Source: Vibrio sp. Isolate34 (lineage in GTDB: Bacteria > Pseudomonadota > Gammaproteobacteria > Enterobacterales > Vibrionaceae). From it: 64,000 nucleotides of DNA. The notes beneath the pieces were generated by a model that did not search any database, was not told the DNA's origin, and was given only the letters and a program-made list of their open reading frames with translations. Shown piece after piece: positions 54,683 to 64,000 of the stretch (its first letter is position 1; each line of letters begins with the position of its first letter). Position numbers and translations under genes: made by a program. Location: assembly GCF_022397915.1 (NCBI RefSeq), contig NZ_JAKEUO010000001.1, positions 166,471-230,470 of the forward strand, given 5' to 3'.

Positions 54683-56044
54683 CTACTTGGTTATGATTTC
54701 CGGCCCCATCAAGGTGGTTGGTAACCATGTAGAAACCCAAGGCACGTAGGTTACGATAATCAAGAACAAGAACATCACGCCCACCCAAGGCAGTGCCGCT
54801 TTGACCACGTTCATCATCGACATCTTCGCGACCCCAGCGGTCACAAATAAGTTGAGCCCAACCGGCGGCGTTATCATCCCTATCTCCATGTTCACCACCA
54901 TCATGATACCAAGGTGAATTGGGTCGATACCGAGTGCAATAGCGATTGGGAATACTAAAGGCGCAACAATGATCAACAAGCCTGATGGCTCCATGAACTG
55001 CCCGCCAATCAAGAGTAGAACGTTCACTACAATCAAGAAGGTGATAGGACCTAACCCTGCAGAAAGCATCGATTCTGTGATCATTTGAGGAATACGTTCT
55101 TCCGTCAGTACGTGCTTAAGAATCAGAGCATTGGCAATAATAAACAGCAGCATGATCGTTAGCTTGCCTGCATCGTAAAGTGTATCTTTGGTGTCTTTAT
55201 GGAAGAAGGTTTGGAATACCTTAACCAGCGCTGGTTTTGTGTTGTTCTTATCCGCAAATGGGCCCATATCTTTATAGATGAAGTTGGCAATAAAGAACGC
55301 GTACACCGCTGCAACAGCCGCCGCTTCGGTCGGAGTAAAGATACCGCCGTAGATACCACCCAAAATGATGACAATCAGTAACAATCCCCAGCTCGCGTCT
55401 TTTGCGGCTGAGAACATCTCGCCCCAGCCCACAAATGGCTGTGCAGGAATCTTCTTAATACGCGCCGCAATGTAGATAGCAATCATCAACATCACGCCCG
55501 CCAACAGGCCTGGAATCACGCCACCTAAGAACATACGACCTACAGATACATCGGTCGCCGCTGCGTATACCACCATCACGATTGAAGGCGGAATCAAGAT
55601 GCCCAGAGTACCCGCGTTACAGATAACCCCTGCAGCGAACTCTTTTGAGTAGCCGTTCTTGATCATACCCGCGATAACAATACTACCGATTGCAACTACC
55701 GTTGCCGGAGACGAACCAGACAGCGCCGCGAACATCATACATGCCACAACCGATGCCATCGCCAAACCGCCGCGGAACCAGCCCACCATCGCAATAGCAA
55801 AACGGATAATACGTTTTGCTACGCCACCTGTGGACATGAAGCTAGAGGCCAAGATAAAGAAAGGAATCGCTAAGAGTGTGTAGTGGCCAGCAAAAGCGTT
55901 AAACAGCGTTTGTGCGACTGAAGCTAATGACGCATCTGAATGCATCAATAAGAATATTACGCTCGATAAACCTAGGGAAATCGCAATTGGTACACCGACC
56001 AACATGAAAGCAATTACCATTAAAAATAGAAATAACATTGCCAT
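54683..56044 (-). CDS. dctM: TRAP dicarboxylate transporter, large membrane subunit DctM
   Basis: This 453-aa protein has about twelve membrane helices and the DctM family stretches (GVPIAISLGLSSVIF, LSGSSPATVVAIGSI, GTLGILIPPSIVMVVY, GMITPPVGLNLFV). It forms the sodium-coupled channel part of the TRAP transporter for malate, fumarate and succinate. It starts 2 bp after dctQ. Confidence 0.94.
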   Translation of the reverse strand: MAMLFLFLMVIAFMLVGVPIAISLGLSSVIFLLMHSDASLASVAQTLFNAFAGHYTLLAIPFFILASSFMSTGGVAKRIIRFAIAMVGWFRGGLAMASVVACMMFAALSGSSPATVVAIGSIVIAGMIKNGYSKEFAAGVICNAGTLGILIPPSIVMVVYAAATDVSVGRMFLGGVIPGLLAGVMLMIAIYIAARIKKIPAQPFVGWGEMFSAAKDASWGLLLIVIILGGIYGGIFTPTEAAAVAAVYAFFIANFIYKDMGPFADKNNTKPALVKVFQTFFHKDTKDTLYDAGKLTIMLLFIIANALILKHVLTEERIPQMITESMLSAGLGPITFLIVVNVLLLIGGQFMEPSGLLIIVAPLVFPIAIALGIDPIHLGIMMVVNMEIGMITPPVGLNLFVTAGVAKMSMMNVVKAALPWVGVMFLFLIIVTYVPWVSTWLPTTLMGPEIITK

Positions 56045-56046
56045 GA

Positions 56047-56772
56047 TTAGTCTTCCTTACCGTTAGATTTTGTATCCGACTCACTCGCCTTGTTTGGCTT
56101 CGTCGAATCCAATACCGCTGTCGCGTCTTCATCAGAACCCGCTAGCACGTCCGCTTTCAACGCATCCAATTCTTCTTCGGCTTCGTGCCCAGCAATCATG
56201 CGGTCGAGTTTGCCTGTTACTACTTGGTAAGCAACTTGAGCAAAACGGAACGTAAGCATTGCCATACCAATCGGCAGCGCCATGTAAGGAATAAAGCGTG
56301 GCAATTTCTCGTATCGCTCACCTTCATTCAGCCAATCAGCAAGAAACTGAAGCATCTCTGGCATTGGAATATCGTCGGTCTCGTACCATGCGCGATCGGT
56401 CGCGAATGGGTACCAATAGTTCCAAGAGCCGATAAGCAGTAAGATTGAAAATGCTAGACAGCTGGTCACCGCGATTAACGCATACACTTTGCGTAGCTTT
56501 TCAGGGGCAAGGTTGATAATGACATCAACACCAATGTGGAAGTGTTTTTTAACACCGTAAGATGCGCCGACCAACACCATCCATGCAAACATGAATACCG
56601 TCAGTTCCAATGCCCATAAGATGTTGTCATTGAATGCGTATCGAAATACCACATTGGCAAAAGTAAGTAGCGTCATTGCGCCAAGAAAGAAGGCTATTAA
56701 AGACTCTTCAATTAAATCGGTGACTCTTCCGACTTTGGAAAATAAAGACTGTTCCATTTGAGACTGTTCCAT
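56047..56772 (-). CDS. dctQ: TRAP transporter small membrane subunit DctQ
   Basis: This 241-aa protein has four membrane helices (about 27-190) with the family motif WALELTVFMFAWMVLVGASYGVK around residue 55. Its charged C-terminal tail (about 205-241) is longer than usual, as DctQ is often 160-220 aa. It pairs with DctM in the inner membrane. The start is followed by a repeat (MEQSQMEQS), so a second ATG at residue 6 is also possible. Confidence 0.9.
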   Translation of the reverse strand: MEQSQMEQSLFSKVGRVTDLIEESLIAFFLGAMTLLTFANVVFRYAFNDNILWALELTVFMFAWMVLVGASYGVKKHFHIGVDVIINLAPEKLRKVYALIAVTSCLAFSILLLIGSWNYWYPFATDRAWYETDDIPMPEMLQFLADWLNEGERYEKLPRFIPYMALPIGMAMLTFRFAQVAYQVVTGKLDRMIAGHEAEEELDALKADVLAGSDEDATAVLDSTKPNKASESDTKSNGKED

Positions 56773-56838
56773 AATTGACTCCGCTTATAATTGTTTTAAT
56801 AAAGGGCAGCGGTAGGGAGCCGCCACCCCATAGCGGTG

Positions 56839-57834
56839 TTATTGGTTTGAAGCTAATGCTGCATCGATAAGATCTGAACCGATGTCTTTTTCAAACTTCT
56901 TCCATACTGGTTGAAGTGCCGTTACCCATGCTTGACGCTGCTCAGGCGTCAACGTACGAACCTCACCACCAGCTTCGATGATGTTGTTTTTGTTCGCTAG
57001 GTTAACTTTTGAAGATTCCGCGTTACGCGTCTCAGACACTTCTTGAACGATAGTGCCAAGCTGCGTGCGTACATCTTCAGGTAGGTCTTTCCAGAAGTCG
57101 TTTGAGGTTACAACTAGGTAATCCAAGATGCCGTGATTGGTTTCAGTCACACCGTCTTGTACTTCGAAGAACTTCTTACCGTAGATGTTTGACCATGTAT
57201 TTTCTTGGCCATCGATAACCTTAGTTTGTAGGCCACCGTACACTTCTTTGAAAGACATCTTCTGTGGGTTAGCGCCTAGCTGTTCAAACTGAGCAACCAA
57301 TACATCTGATGCTTGAACACGGAATTTCAAACCTTCCGCATCTTCAGGGTTGATAAGAGGTTTGTTCGCCGACATCTGTTTCATGCCATTGTGCCAAAAC
57401 GCTAGACCCTGTAGGCCACGACGTTTCATTGCATTCTTCAGTTTTTCACCAGATTCTGAGTTTTGGAAACGGTCAACAGCGTCTACATCTTCAAATAGGA
57501 ACGGAAGGTCAAAAATGCGGTATTTCTTAGTGAACTTCTCAAATTTAGACAGCGAAGGTGCCGCCATTTGAACATCACCATTTAACAGGGCTTCCAGTAC
57601 CTTATTATCATCGTAAAGCGTCGAGTTAGGGAAAACTTGCATACAAGCTTTACCATTCATTTCAGTGTTTACTCGCTCTTCTAGTAGAGAAGCGGCAATG
57701 CCTTTCGGGTGCTTATCGGTATTGGTTACGTGACTGAATTTAATCACGATTTCACCAGGGTCACAGTTTGCAGCAGCATTAAAACTTGTGAGCGCAAGAG
57801 CAGATACAGACAGCAGGGTAAGAGGCTTAAACAT
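56839..57834 (-). CDS. dctP: TRAP transporter periplasmic dicarboxylate-binding protein DctP
   Basis: This 331-aa protein has a signal peptide (1-22, ending AAA) and the DctP fold, with IKFSHVTNTDKHPKG near the N-terminus, the substrate-contact arginine in KFRVQAS and the GGLQTKVIDGQENTW motif. It binds C4-dicarboxylates and delivers them to DctQM. It is the first gene of the operon, driven by a sigma-54 promoter. Confidence 0.95.
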   Translation of the reverse strand: MFKPLTLLSVSALALTSFNAAANCDPGEIVIKFSHVTNTDKHPKGIAASLLEERVNTEMNGKACMQVFPNSTLYDDNKVLEALLNGDVQMAAPSLSKFEKFTKKYRIFDLPFLFEDVDAVDRFQNSESGEKLKNAMKRRGLQGLAFWHNGMKQMSANKPLINPEDAEGLKFRVQASDVLVAQFEQLGANPQKMSFKEVYGGLQTKVIDGQENTWSNIYGKKFFEVQDGVTETNHGILDYLVVTSNDFWKDLPEDVRTQLGTIVQEVSETRNAESSKVNLANKNNIIEAGGEVRTLTPEQRQAWVTALQPVWKKFEKDIGSDLIDAALASNQ

Positions 57835-57892
57835 TATTATTCTCCTTAGTAAACAAAGCAGCCCTTCAATGGGAACTGCGTGCTTTCACTAA

Positions 57893-57908
57893 GGCAATTA
57901 GCGCGCCA
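57893..57908 (-). promoter_or_regulatory. Sigma-54 promoter of dctPQM
   Basis: The minus strand reads TGGCGCGCTAATTGCC, matching TGGCACG-N4-TTGCw with GG and GC at the required 10-bp spacing. It lies about 60-75 bp before the dctP start. Confidence 0.85.
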
Positions 57909-57928
57909 TATTGATACAAAACATTAAC

Positions 57929-57949
57929 AAGCCTTTAACTACAAGGCTT
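57929..57949 (-). promoter_or_regulatory. Candidate DctD binding site
   Basis: AAGCCTT (57929-57935) and AAGGCTT (57943-57949) form a perfect 7-bp inverted repeat with a 7-bp centre, about 20-45 bp upstream of the sigma-54 promoter. This fits an NtrC-type enhancer site. The remainder of 57835-58181 shows nothing except the terminator at 58074. Confidence 0.55.
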
Positions 57950-58073
57950 CATCATAGTTGCCAACATGAGTCGCCAGCGCTTTGCAAAATTTAATGGGTG
58001 GAAAATGACACATAGAATATTTATAAATGGGTGAGAGTTGACCAAAGCATCAGTGATGAAATAAAGGTTAGGA

Positions 58074-58117
58074 GGAAAAATAAAGGCCACCACTTCGGTA
58101 AACAAAATGGCAGCCTT
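58074..58117 (-). terminator. Terminator of the hflX-like gene
   Basis: On the minus strand AAGGCTGCCA and TGGTGGCCTT pair (two G-U pairs), followed by TATTTTTCC. It lies 65 bp after the GTPase stop. Confidence 0.65.
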
Positions 58118-58181
58118 ATATAGAGATTCTTTAGAGCTGGTTATCTTAATAGGATATTGAAATATTATCTGAAACAGATGA

Positions 58182-59549
58182 TTACGAGTTCTGCATACGC
58201 TTTTTAAGTCTTGCTAAATCAATAGCACTTGAACGTACTGTCAGCTTAATGCACTCGTAGTCGTACTCTTCCTTCACCACACTCATGTTTGATCGGATCT
58301 CACCGATGATGCCTTGTCCAGAATAAGGAATCGTGATCTCTTCTTCGATCATGCCTTGTTCAGCCACACCCACAATGTACTTGTGCAGTTTAGTGATATC
58401 TAACGGGTCACGCGTTGACGTTAGCATCGCATCTGGGAATTCTTCAATCAGCTCTAACTGCTCTTCTTCGCTCAATCTATCGCACTTGTTCAGTACCAAT
58501 AGTTTTTCGCTGCCTTCAACGCCCACTTGCGCTAATACTTCGTGTACCACGTCAAGCTGTGCACGGAATGAAACATCAGAAGCATCAACCACATAAAGCA
58601 GTAACGAAGCATCGTGCGCTTCTGCAAGTGTTGAGTGGAATGAAGCAACCAGATCGTGTGGTAGTTTCTTGATGAAACCCACTGTATCTGACACTAGGAT
58701 ACGCGGCTGAGTGATCGGCTGAAGAGCACGAACCGTGGTATCTAGAGTGGCGAAAAGCTTATCTTCACCGCTCACTTCGGTTGCAGTCATCGCGCGCATC
58801 ATCGAAGATTTACCCGCGTTGGTGTAACCAACCAGAGCAACAGTGAAAAGCTCCGAACGCTGAGTGCGTCGGTTCTTCATTTCGTCTTGTACGCTAACCA
58901 GTTCACGTTTAAGCGCAGCAATTTGATCACGTACTTTACGACGGTCTAGTTCTAGTGAAGTTTCACCAGCACCCTGACCCATTTGACGTTCTTTATCACC
59001 ATCGGCCGTTTCACGTAGTCGAGGCACAAGGTAGTTTAGGCGAGCGATTTCAACTTGCAGACGTGCAGTGCGAGTACGAGCATGGCGGCTGAAGATCTCG
59101 ATGATGATGCCAGTACGGTCAAACACCTCGACACCCAAGTGAGCTTCTACATTACGCAGTTGAGATGGGCTCAAATCACAGTCGAATACCACTACGTCAG
59201 CAGTACCAAATTCCACGTCTTCAGATGGAAGATCATCAAAATCTAACTCATCGATACCAGCACGAAAATCAAAAGACTCATCGATAAAATCTTCATCTTC
59301 GGCTTCTTCAATCGAACCTTGGTAACCGGTTAAGTGTGCAATTTCTGCAAGCTTACCTGCGCCCAACACGTTTTGTCGTTGTGTTGAACTGTGGTGCTGT
59401 GATTGTGTACCGACCACTTTAAACCCTAGGGTTGTTACTAAGCGAGCAAGTTCGGCAAGAGACTCTTTTGCTTCGTCACCTTTGAAGTCCGGTGTCGTAA
59501 TAGAAATAAGTAAAGCGTTACTAGCTGAGGGTTTTGCTGTTAGTTTCAT
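58182..59549 (-). CDS. HflX-type ribosome-associated GTPase with acidic insert
   Basis: This 455-aa GTPase has an N-terminal HflX domain, the glycine-rich nucleotide segment near QMGQGAGETSLELDRRKV, and a G domain with GYTNAGKSS (G1), DTVGF (G3) and NKCD (G4). Between about residues 78 and 110 there is an unusually acidic insertion (EEAEDEDFIDESFDF, DELDFDDLPSEDVEF) not present in E. coli HflX. It stands alone, not beside hfq as canonical hflX does, so it may be a second paralogue. HflX proteins split stalled ribosomes under stress. Confidence 0.85.
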   Translation of the reverse strand: MKLTAKPSASNALLISITTPDFKGDEAKESLAELARLVTTLGFKVVGTQSQHHSSTQRQNVLGAGKLAEIAHLTGYQGSIEEAEDEDFIDESFDFRAGIDELDFDDLPSEDVEFGTADVVVFDCDLSPSQLRNVEAHLGVEVFDRTGIIIEIFSRHARTRTARLQVEIARLNYLVPRLRETADGDKERQMGQGAGETSLELDRRKVRDQIAALKRELVSVQDEMKNRRTQRSELFTVALVGYTNAGKSSMMRAMTATEVSGEDKLFATLDTTVRALQPITQPRILVSDTVGFIKKLPHDLVASFHSTLAEAHDASLLLYVVDASDVSFRAQLDVVHEVLAQVGVEGSEKLLVLNKCDRLSEEEQLELIEEFPDAMLTSTRDPLDITKLHKYIVGVAEQGMIEEEITIPYSGQGIIGEIRSNMSVVKEEYDYECIKLTVRSSAIDLARLKKRMQNS

Positions 59550-59729
59550 GTATTCTTCTGTTTATGCACTAATGTGCAACCTAGTATTTGGTCTAAAGTA
59601 GCGCGATCCTACGCTGTTATCGGTCTGCTTTATAGAGCTAACGGAGGCTAATTAGCGATAATATTGCAGTTAATCCATTTATCTCGTTTATCCCTCTGTT
59701 TTCGTGAGGAAATAAAACAGGCTAAAACA

Positions 59730-59778
59730 ACAAAAAAGACAGCATCACGTTACTTATTAGTAATTAGTGATACTGCCT
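59730..59778 (-). terminator. Terminator of the sugar ABC operon
   Basis: On the minus strand GGCAGTATCAC and GTGATGCTGTC pair over an 18-nt loop, followed by TTTTTTG. It lies 43 bp after the ATPase stop. Confidence 0.72.
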
Positions 59779-59819
59779 TTGCTTAAGCTTAGTCTCTCAG
59801 TGAGCTACTGTCTCAAAAA

Positions 59820-60932
59820 CTAAAAATCAATTCTTGCTTCAGTCTGAGCATCAAAGAATACCGCCTTTGATAAGTCAAAATGCAGCGGCGCCATTTGCCC
59901 AACTGACACCTCAAATTCTGGCGACAAGCGACACGCTACTTCTTGGTCGTTCACTTTCACCATCGCAATCGTATCTGGTCCTGTTGGTTCTAGCACTTCT
60001 AACTGCAAGTCCAGCTTGGTCGTTGCCGACACATCTTCACTTTCCTGCTCGGTGATGTGTTCAGGGCGTAGGCCAATCACCACTTCTTTGCCATCTTGCT
60101 CACGCATGCTTTGTGGCAAGCGAATGTGGTGTTCTTGCTCAGCCGTACCCGTTACTTTGATGATCGGATTCTGCTCGTCATCCAAGTCCACCATGGTCTT
60201 AATGAAGTTCATAGATGGTGAACCCATAAAGCCCGCAACAAACATATTGTTTGGCTTGGTGTAGATCTCTTGCGGTGTACCGAGTTGCTGCAGTTCTCCA
60301 TCTTTCATTACTGCGATGCGATCAGCCAGAGTCATCGCCTCGATCTGATCATGAGTCACGTAAACAATGGTGGTGTTCAGCTTTTGGTGCAGACGTTTAA
60401 TCTGATGACGCATTTCAACACGTAGCTTGGCATCCAAGTTAGAAAGCGGTTCATCAAACAAGTACAGCTTAGGACGACGCGCCAAAGCACGCCCCATCGC
60501 GACACGTTGACGCTGACCACCAGATAGCTGTGATGGTTTACGATCAAGCAGTTGTTCAATTTGTAGCATTTCAGCAACTCGATTCACTTCTGCATCGATT
60601 TCGTCTTGTGGCATCTTGCGGATCTTCAAGCCAAAGGCGATATTGCCGCGTACCGTCATGTTTGGGTAAAGTGCGTATGATTGGAATACCATCGCGATGT
60701 CGCGGTCTTTAGGTTCAACCTGAGCCACGTCAACACCATCAATCACGATTTCACCCGAGCTAATATTCTCTAGCCCAGCAATGGTGTTCATTAGGGTGGA
60801 TTTTCCACACCCCGAAGGGCCGACAAGTATCAAAAACTCCCCCGAATCGATACTGATGTCGATGCCCTTTAACGTTTCGTTGTCCGCGTTGCGATAGGTT
60901 TTACGGATCTGTTTTAAATCTAATGTTGCCAT
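59820..60932 (-). CDS. Sugar ABC transporter ATP-binding protein (MalK/UgpC type)
   Basis: This 370-aa ATPase has Walker [10 protein letters not shown] (38-46), signature [12 protein letters not shown] (about 135-146), Walker [13 protein letters not shown] and the H-loop YVTHD. The C-terminal TOBE/regulatory domain (about 240-370) is typical of CUT1 sugar importers. It is the last gene of the operon, after the two permeases. Confidence 0.93.
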   Translation of the reverse strand: MATLDLKQIRKTYRNADNETLKGIDISIDSGEFLILVGPSGCGKSTLMNTIAGLENISSGEIVIDGVDVAQVEPKDRDIAMVFQSYALYPNMTVRGNIAFGLKIRKMPQDEIDAEVNRVAEMLQIEQLLDRKPSQLSGGQRQRVAMGRALARRPKLYLFDEPLSNLDAKLRVEMRHQIKRLHQKLNTTIVYVTHDQIEAMTLADRIAVMKDGELQQLGTPQEIYTKPNNMFVAGFMGSPSMNFIKTMVDLDDEQNPIIKVTGTAEQEHHIRLPQSMREQDGKEVVIGLRPEHITEQESEDVSATTKLDLQLEVLEPTGPDTIAMVKVNDQEVACRLSPEFEVSVGQMAPLHFDLSKAVFFDAQTEARIDF

Positions 60933-60938
60933 GAGTAA

Positions 60939-61796
60939 TTATCCTTTTACTGATCCTGCCGTTAGGCCACGAACAAAATATTTTCCTGCGAAGACATACA
61001 CCAACAGCGTTGGCAGTGCGGCGATGATCGCGGCAGCCATATCGACGTTGTATTCTTTAACGCCCGTGCTGGTATTAACTAAGTTATTTAATGCTACGGT
61101 GATTGGTTGAGTCTCTGAGCCTGAATACACCACCCCGAACAGGAAATCGTTCCAGATTGCAGTGAACTGCCAGATCACCGTCACCATGATGATGGGTGTA
61201 GAGATCGGTAATAAGATCTTAAAGAAGATGGTAAAGAAGCCTGCACCATCCAGTTTTGCCGCTTTTATCAATTCATCAGGAATCGAAATGTAGAAGTTAC
61301 GGAAAAACAGAGTCGTAAATGCCATGCCGTAGATAACATGCACAATCACCAAGCCGATGGTTGTGTTAGCCAAGCCCATCTTGCCAAGCATGGTCGCCAT
61401 TGGCAGAAGCACCACTTGGAATGGGATGAAGCAACCAAACAACAACAAACTAAAGAACAGATTGGAGCCTCGGAACTGCCACTTAGTGACCACATAGCCA
61501 TTGAATGCACCGAGCAATGTCGAAATCGCAACCGCAGGTATCACCATTTGGAATGAGTTCCAAAAGTAGCCTTTGATGCCTTCACATTTAACGCCCGTAC
61601 ACGCGGTATCCCACGCTTTATACCAAGCATCAAACACCCACTCTTTCGGCAAACTCATCAAGTTACCCGCCTTAATGTCTGGCAGAGTTTTGAATGAGGT
61701 CAGTACCATGACGAACAATGGCATTAAATAAACTAAGCAGAAGAAAAGCAGTGCTGAATAGATAAACATTCGAGCAAAGTTGATGTTATTCATCAT
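60939..61796 (-). CDS. Sugar ABC transporter permease (MalG type)
   Basis: This 285-aa permease has six membrane helices and the EAA-like loop ELIKAAKLDGAGFFTIFFKI followed by LPISTPII that docks the ATPase. It resembles GtsC/MalG subunits of CUT1 importers. It overlaps the other permease gene by 4 bp. Confidence 0.92.
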   Translation of the reverse strand: MMNNINFARMFIYSALLFFCLVYLMPLFVMVLTSFKTLPDIKAGNLMSLPKEWVFDAWYKAWDTACTGVKCEGIKGYFWNSFQMVIPAVAISTLLGAFNGYVVTKWQFRGSNLFFSLLLFGCFIPFQVVLLPMATMLGKMGLANTTIGLVIVHVIYGMAFTTLFFRNFYISIPDELIKAAKLDGAGFFTIFFKILLPISTPIIMVTVIWQFTAIWNDFLFGVVYSGSETQPITVALNNLVNTSTGVKEYNVDMAAAIIAALPTLLVYVFAGKYFVRGLTAGSVKG

Positions 61797-62731
61797 GACT
61801 TTTTCTCCCTAAGTTCAGAGTAAAGATAAGGCACGAGAATCGCTAAAATACCCGCAAGCATCATCATGGCACTGGCAGCACCAAGGCCGATTTGTCCACG
61901 CGTAAAGGAGTGTGCGTACATGAATAGCGCAGGAAGATCCGATGAATAACCTGGGCCACCCGCTGTCATCGCAGTCACAAGGTCGAAACTCTTAATCGCA
62001 ATGTGTGAGGTGATGATCACCGCGCTGAAAACCACAGGACGCAAGCAAGGCAGAATGATTTTGAGATAAATAGTGGGTAAGCTTGCCCCATCAATTTGAG
62101 CGGCTTTGATGATTGAAGAATCAATGCCACGAAGGCCGGCTAAGAACATCGCCATCACAAAGCCTGAAGACTGCCAAAGCGCCGCAATCACTAAGGTGTA
62201 GACCGACATTTCAGAGTCGACCAACCAATCGAATTTAAAGTCGGTAAAGCCCCAATCTTGCATCAGTTTTTCAATGCCAAGACCCGGATTGAGAATCCAT
62301 TTCCAAGCGGTACCCGTCACGATGAATGACAAGGCCATTGGGTATAAATAGATGGTACGAATCGCGCCTTCTTGGCGGATGTTCTGGTCAAGCAATACCG
62401 CCAAACCCACGCCCAACAAGATAGCAATCGCCATGAACAGAAAACCAAACACACCGAGGTTGGTGATTGAGGTGATCCAGCGATCGTTGTCCATCAGCTT
62501 TTCATATTGAGCTAAACCAACAAAGTTGAAGCTCGGTAAAAATCGAGAATTCGTAAACGACAGCGCCGCCGTCCAGAATATATAGCCGTAGATACACACC
62601 ACGGTCACTAACGCGGTAGGCGCCAGTACAATCTTGGGTAACCAATGTTGCAACCTGTCAGCAAAGCTAGGCTTGGGCACAGGCTGGCTCCTTGTCGGTT
62701 TTGGAGTCGACTCAGTCAAAACATGCTCCAT
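61793..62731 (-). CDS. Sugar ABC transporter permease (MalF/GtsB type)
   Basis: This 312-aa permease has six membrane helices and the EAA loop SIIKAAQIDGASLPTIYLKI followed by LPCLRP. The N-terminal 30 residues are proline- and charge-rich. It is translated just before the MalG-type gene, with a 4-bp overlap. A GAGCCT hairpin lies in the spacer to the binding-protein gene. Confidence 0.92.
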   Translation of the reverse strand: MEHVLTESTPKPTRSQPVPKPSFADRLQHWLPKIVLAPTALVTVVCIYGYIFWTAALSFTNSRFLPSFNFVGLAQYEKLMDNDRWITSITNLGVFGFLFMAIAILLGVGLAVLLDQNIRQEGAIRTIYLYPMALSFIVTGTAWKWILNPGLGIEKLMQDWGFTDFKFDWLVDSEMSVYTLVIAALWQSSGFVMAMFLAGLRGIDSSIIKAAQIDGASLPTIYLKIILPCLRPVVFSAVIITSHIAIKSFDLVTAMTAGGPGYSSDLPALFMYAHSFTRGQIGLGAASAMMMLAGILAILVPYLYSELREKKS

Positions 62732-62822
62732 AACTTATCCTTGTTGCACAATCGAGCCAATGGCTTGCCTCTCGGCACCACATCAGCATCACGCATATTA
62801 GAATTGGGAATGAAGAGCAGAT

Positions 62823-62839
62823 AGGCTCCCTACGAGCCT
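62823..62839 (-). terminator. Hairpin between binding protein and permease genes
   Basis: AGGCTC and GAGCCT pair around a 5-nt loop. No T tract follows on the minus strand. It probably protects or attenuates the mRNA so that binding protein is made in excess, as often seen in such operons. Confidence 0.4.
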
Positions 62840-62875
62840 ACCCACCCTGGGGGTTTGGTGTTAAACCAAGTGAGA

Positions 62876-64000
62876 TTAGATAGCCGCTTTCACTGCTTTC
62901 GCTAACTTAGCTGCCGCTTCTTTTGGATCGGCATCTTTCTCATTGAAGAAGTTGGTCACTACGTCATAGATAGCACCTTGAGCGTAGCTTGTCGTCGCTA
63001 GGCCGTGAGCCATACTCGGAACAAGATCGCCAGATTCCGCACTCGCTTTGAAGGTTGCCATTGAATCCAACGCACATTGGTCGAACTTAGACATGTCCAT
63101 ATCGAGACGTACAGGGATTGAGCCTTTGTTCAAGTTGAAGACTTCTTGGAAATCTTTGGTAAGAATGGTTTTCGCTAGATCTTGCTGCGCTTTTTGGTTC
63201 TCTTTATCGCTTAACTCAAAGAACGCAAAACTATCGATGTTGAAGGTAAATTGACCGTCAGTACCCGGAGCTGGTGCGCAGATGTAGTCTTTACCCGGCA
63301 CTTTGCCTGCTGCGGTAAACTCACCTTTCGCCCAGTCACCCATGATTTGCATCGCCGCTTCGCCATTAATAACCATAGAGGTTGCGACGTTCCAATCACG
63401 ACCTGGCGAGTTGCTGTCGATGTAGTCGCGCATCTTTTTAAACTTAGTGAATACTTCCACCATTTTATCGCCAGATAACACGTCCATATCTAGATCAACG
63501 AACGCTTTGTTGTAGTCTTCACTACCAAGTACATCAAGTGCCACAGCCTCGAAGACTGTTGCGTCTTGCCAAGGTTGACCGCCGTGCGCCAGAGGGATGA
63601 AACCTGCTGCTTTGATCTTATCTGCAGCAACAAAGAACTCATCTAAGGTAGTTGGAACCGTCACACCTGACTTTTCGAGCACTTCTGGGTTTGCCCAAAG
63701 CCAGTTAACACGGTGAACGTTCACAGGAACTGCTACGTACTCGCCGTCCCACTTCATTACTTTGGTGACAACAGCAGGCAGTAAATCATCCCACTTTTCT
63801 TGTTTCGCGGTTGCATCGAGAGACGTTAGAAAACCTAAACCACCCCACTCCTGAATATCATGACCTTTGATCTGCGCAGCAGATGGCGGGTTACCTGATA
63901 CTGCTCGCGTTTTCAAAACGGTCATCGCACTTTCACCGCCGCCACCAGCCACTGCAAAGTCTTTCCATGTATGGCCTTGTTCTTCAATCATCTCTTTCAG
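62876..64000 (-). CDS. Sugar ABC transporter substrate-binding protein (partial, 5' end outside window)
   Basis: The frame runs open to the window edge, so the signal peptide and N-terminus are missing; at least 374 residues are visible. It is a CUT1 periplasmic solute-binding protein (SBP_bac_1) with [39 protein letters not shown] and [12 protein letters not shown]. These features resemble GtsA-type glucose/mannose-binding proteins. The substrate is inferred. It is the first visible gene of the operon with the two permeases and the ATPase. Confidence 0.9.
   Translation of the reverse strand: MKEMIEEQGHTWKDFAVAGGGGESAMTVLKTRAVSGNPPSAAQIKGHDIQEWGGLGFLTSLDATAKQEKWDDLLPAVVTKVMKWDGEYVAVPVNVHRVNWLWANPEVLEKSGVTVPTTLDEFFVAADKIKAAGFIPLAHGGQPWQDATVFEAVALDVLGSEDYNKAFVDLDMDVLSGDKMVEVFTKFKKMRDYIDSNSPGRDWNVATSMVINGEAAMQIMGDWAKGEFTAAGKVPGKDYICAPAPGTDGQFTFNIDSFAFFELSDKENQKAQQDLAKTILTKDFQEVFNLNKGSIPVRLDMDMSKFDQCALDSMATFKASAESGDLVPSMAHGLATTSYAQGAIYDVVTNFFNEKDADPKEAAAKLAKAVKAAI

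Overview
The window reads as chromosome 1 of a Vibrio, probably near the V. splendidus group. The evidence is a GC content in the mid-forties and a gene order I remember from V. cholerae: menFDHBCE / alaA-yfbR-dgt-like / DTW gene-rhombosortase-comEA / ppiD-hupB-lon-clpX-clpP-tig / dctBD-dctMQP. Species-level placement is inference. No database search was possible.

Region 1 (1-15.2 kb) is accessory. It opens with about 550 bp of closely packed hairpins and no credible gene. Then come an unknown secreted/membrane protein, two small unknown proteins, a lysR-dkgB-mdaB oxidoreductase cluster, and a two-gene operon whose first product is a VPA1262-like protein with a phospholipase-D-like C-terminus (a candidate defence locus). 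A four-gene module follows: tyrosine recombinase, recombinase-fold protein without catalytic residues, second tyrosine recombinase, small auxiliary protein. This matches the intA-tfp-intB-srap layout of strand-biased circularizing integrative elements. Up to five related inverted-repeat copies sit between the gene blocks of this region, and I did not notice them in the rest of the window. A recombination-site-like cluster lies just upstream of intA (15.17-15.26 kb), where ordinary chromosome resumes.

Region 2 (15.3-30 kb) holds an RND efflux pair, a tandem array of six tRNA-Tyr genes with near-identical spacers, a Tim44-like membrane protein, a TetR regulator with an MFS-acyltransferase fusion, a YeiH-type transporter, a 54-aa membrane protein, and a LysR regulator divergent from a NagE-type PTS permease.

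Region 3 (29-50.4 kb) is housekeeping: the complete menaquinone branch menF-D-H-B-C-E on one strand, then alaA, yfbR, a dGTPase-like gene, the DTW-domain gene, rhombosortase and comEA. The folding and proteolysis block ppiD, hupB, lon (with a sigma-32-like promoter), clpX, clpP and tig follows.

Region 4 (50.9-64 kb) is the C4-dicarboxylate system: sensor DctB and sigma-54 activator DctD, with the TRAP transporter DctPQM on the opposite strand behind a clear -24/-12 promoter. It ends with an HflX-type GTPase that carries an acidic insert and a MalFGK/GtsABC-type sugar ABC transporter, whose binding-protein gene runs off the window end.
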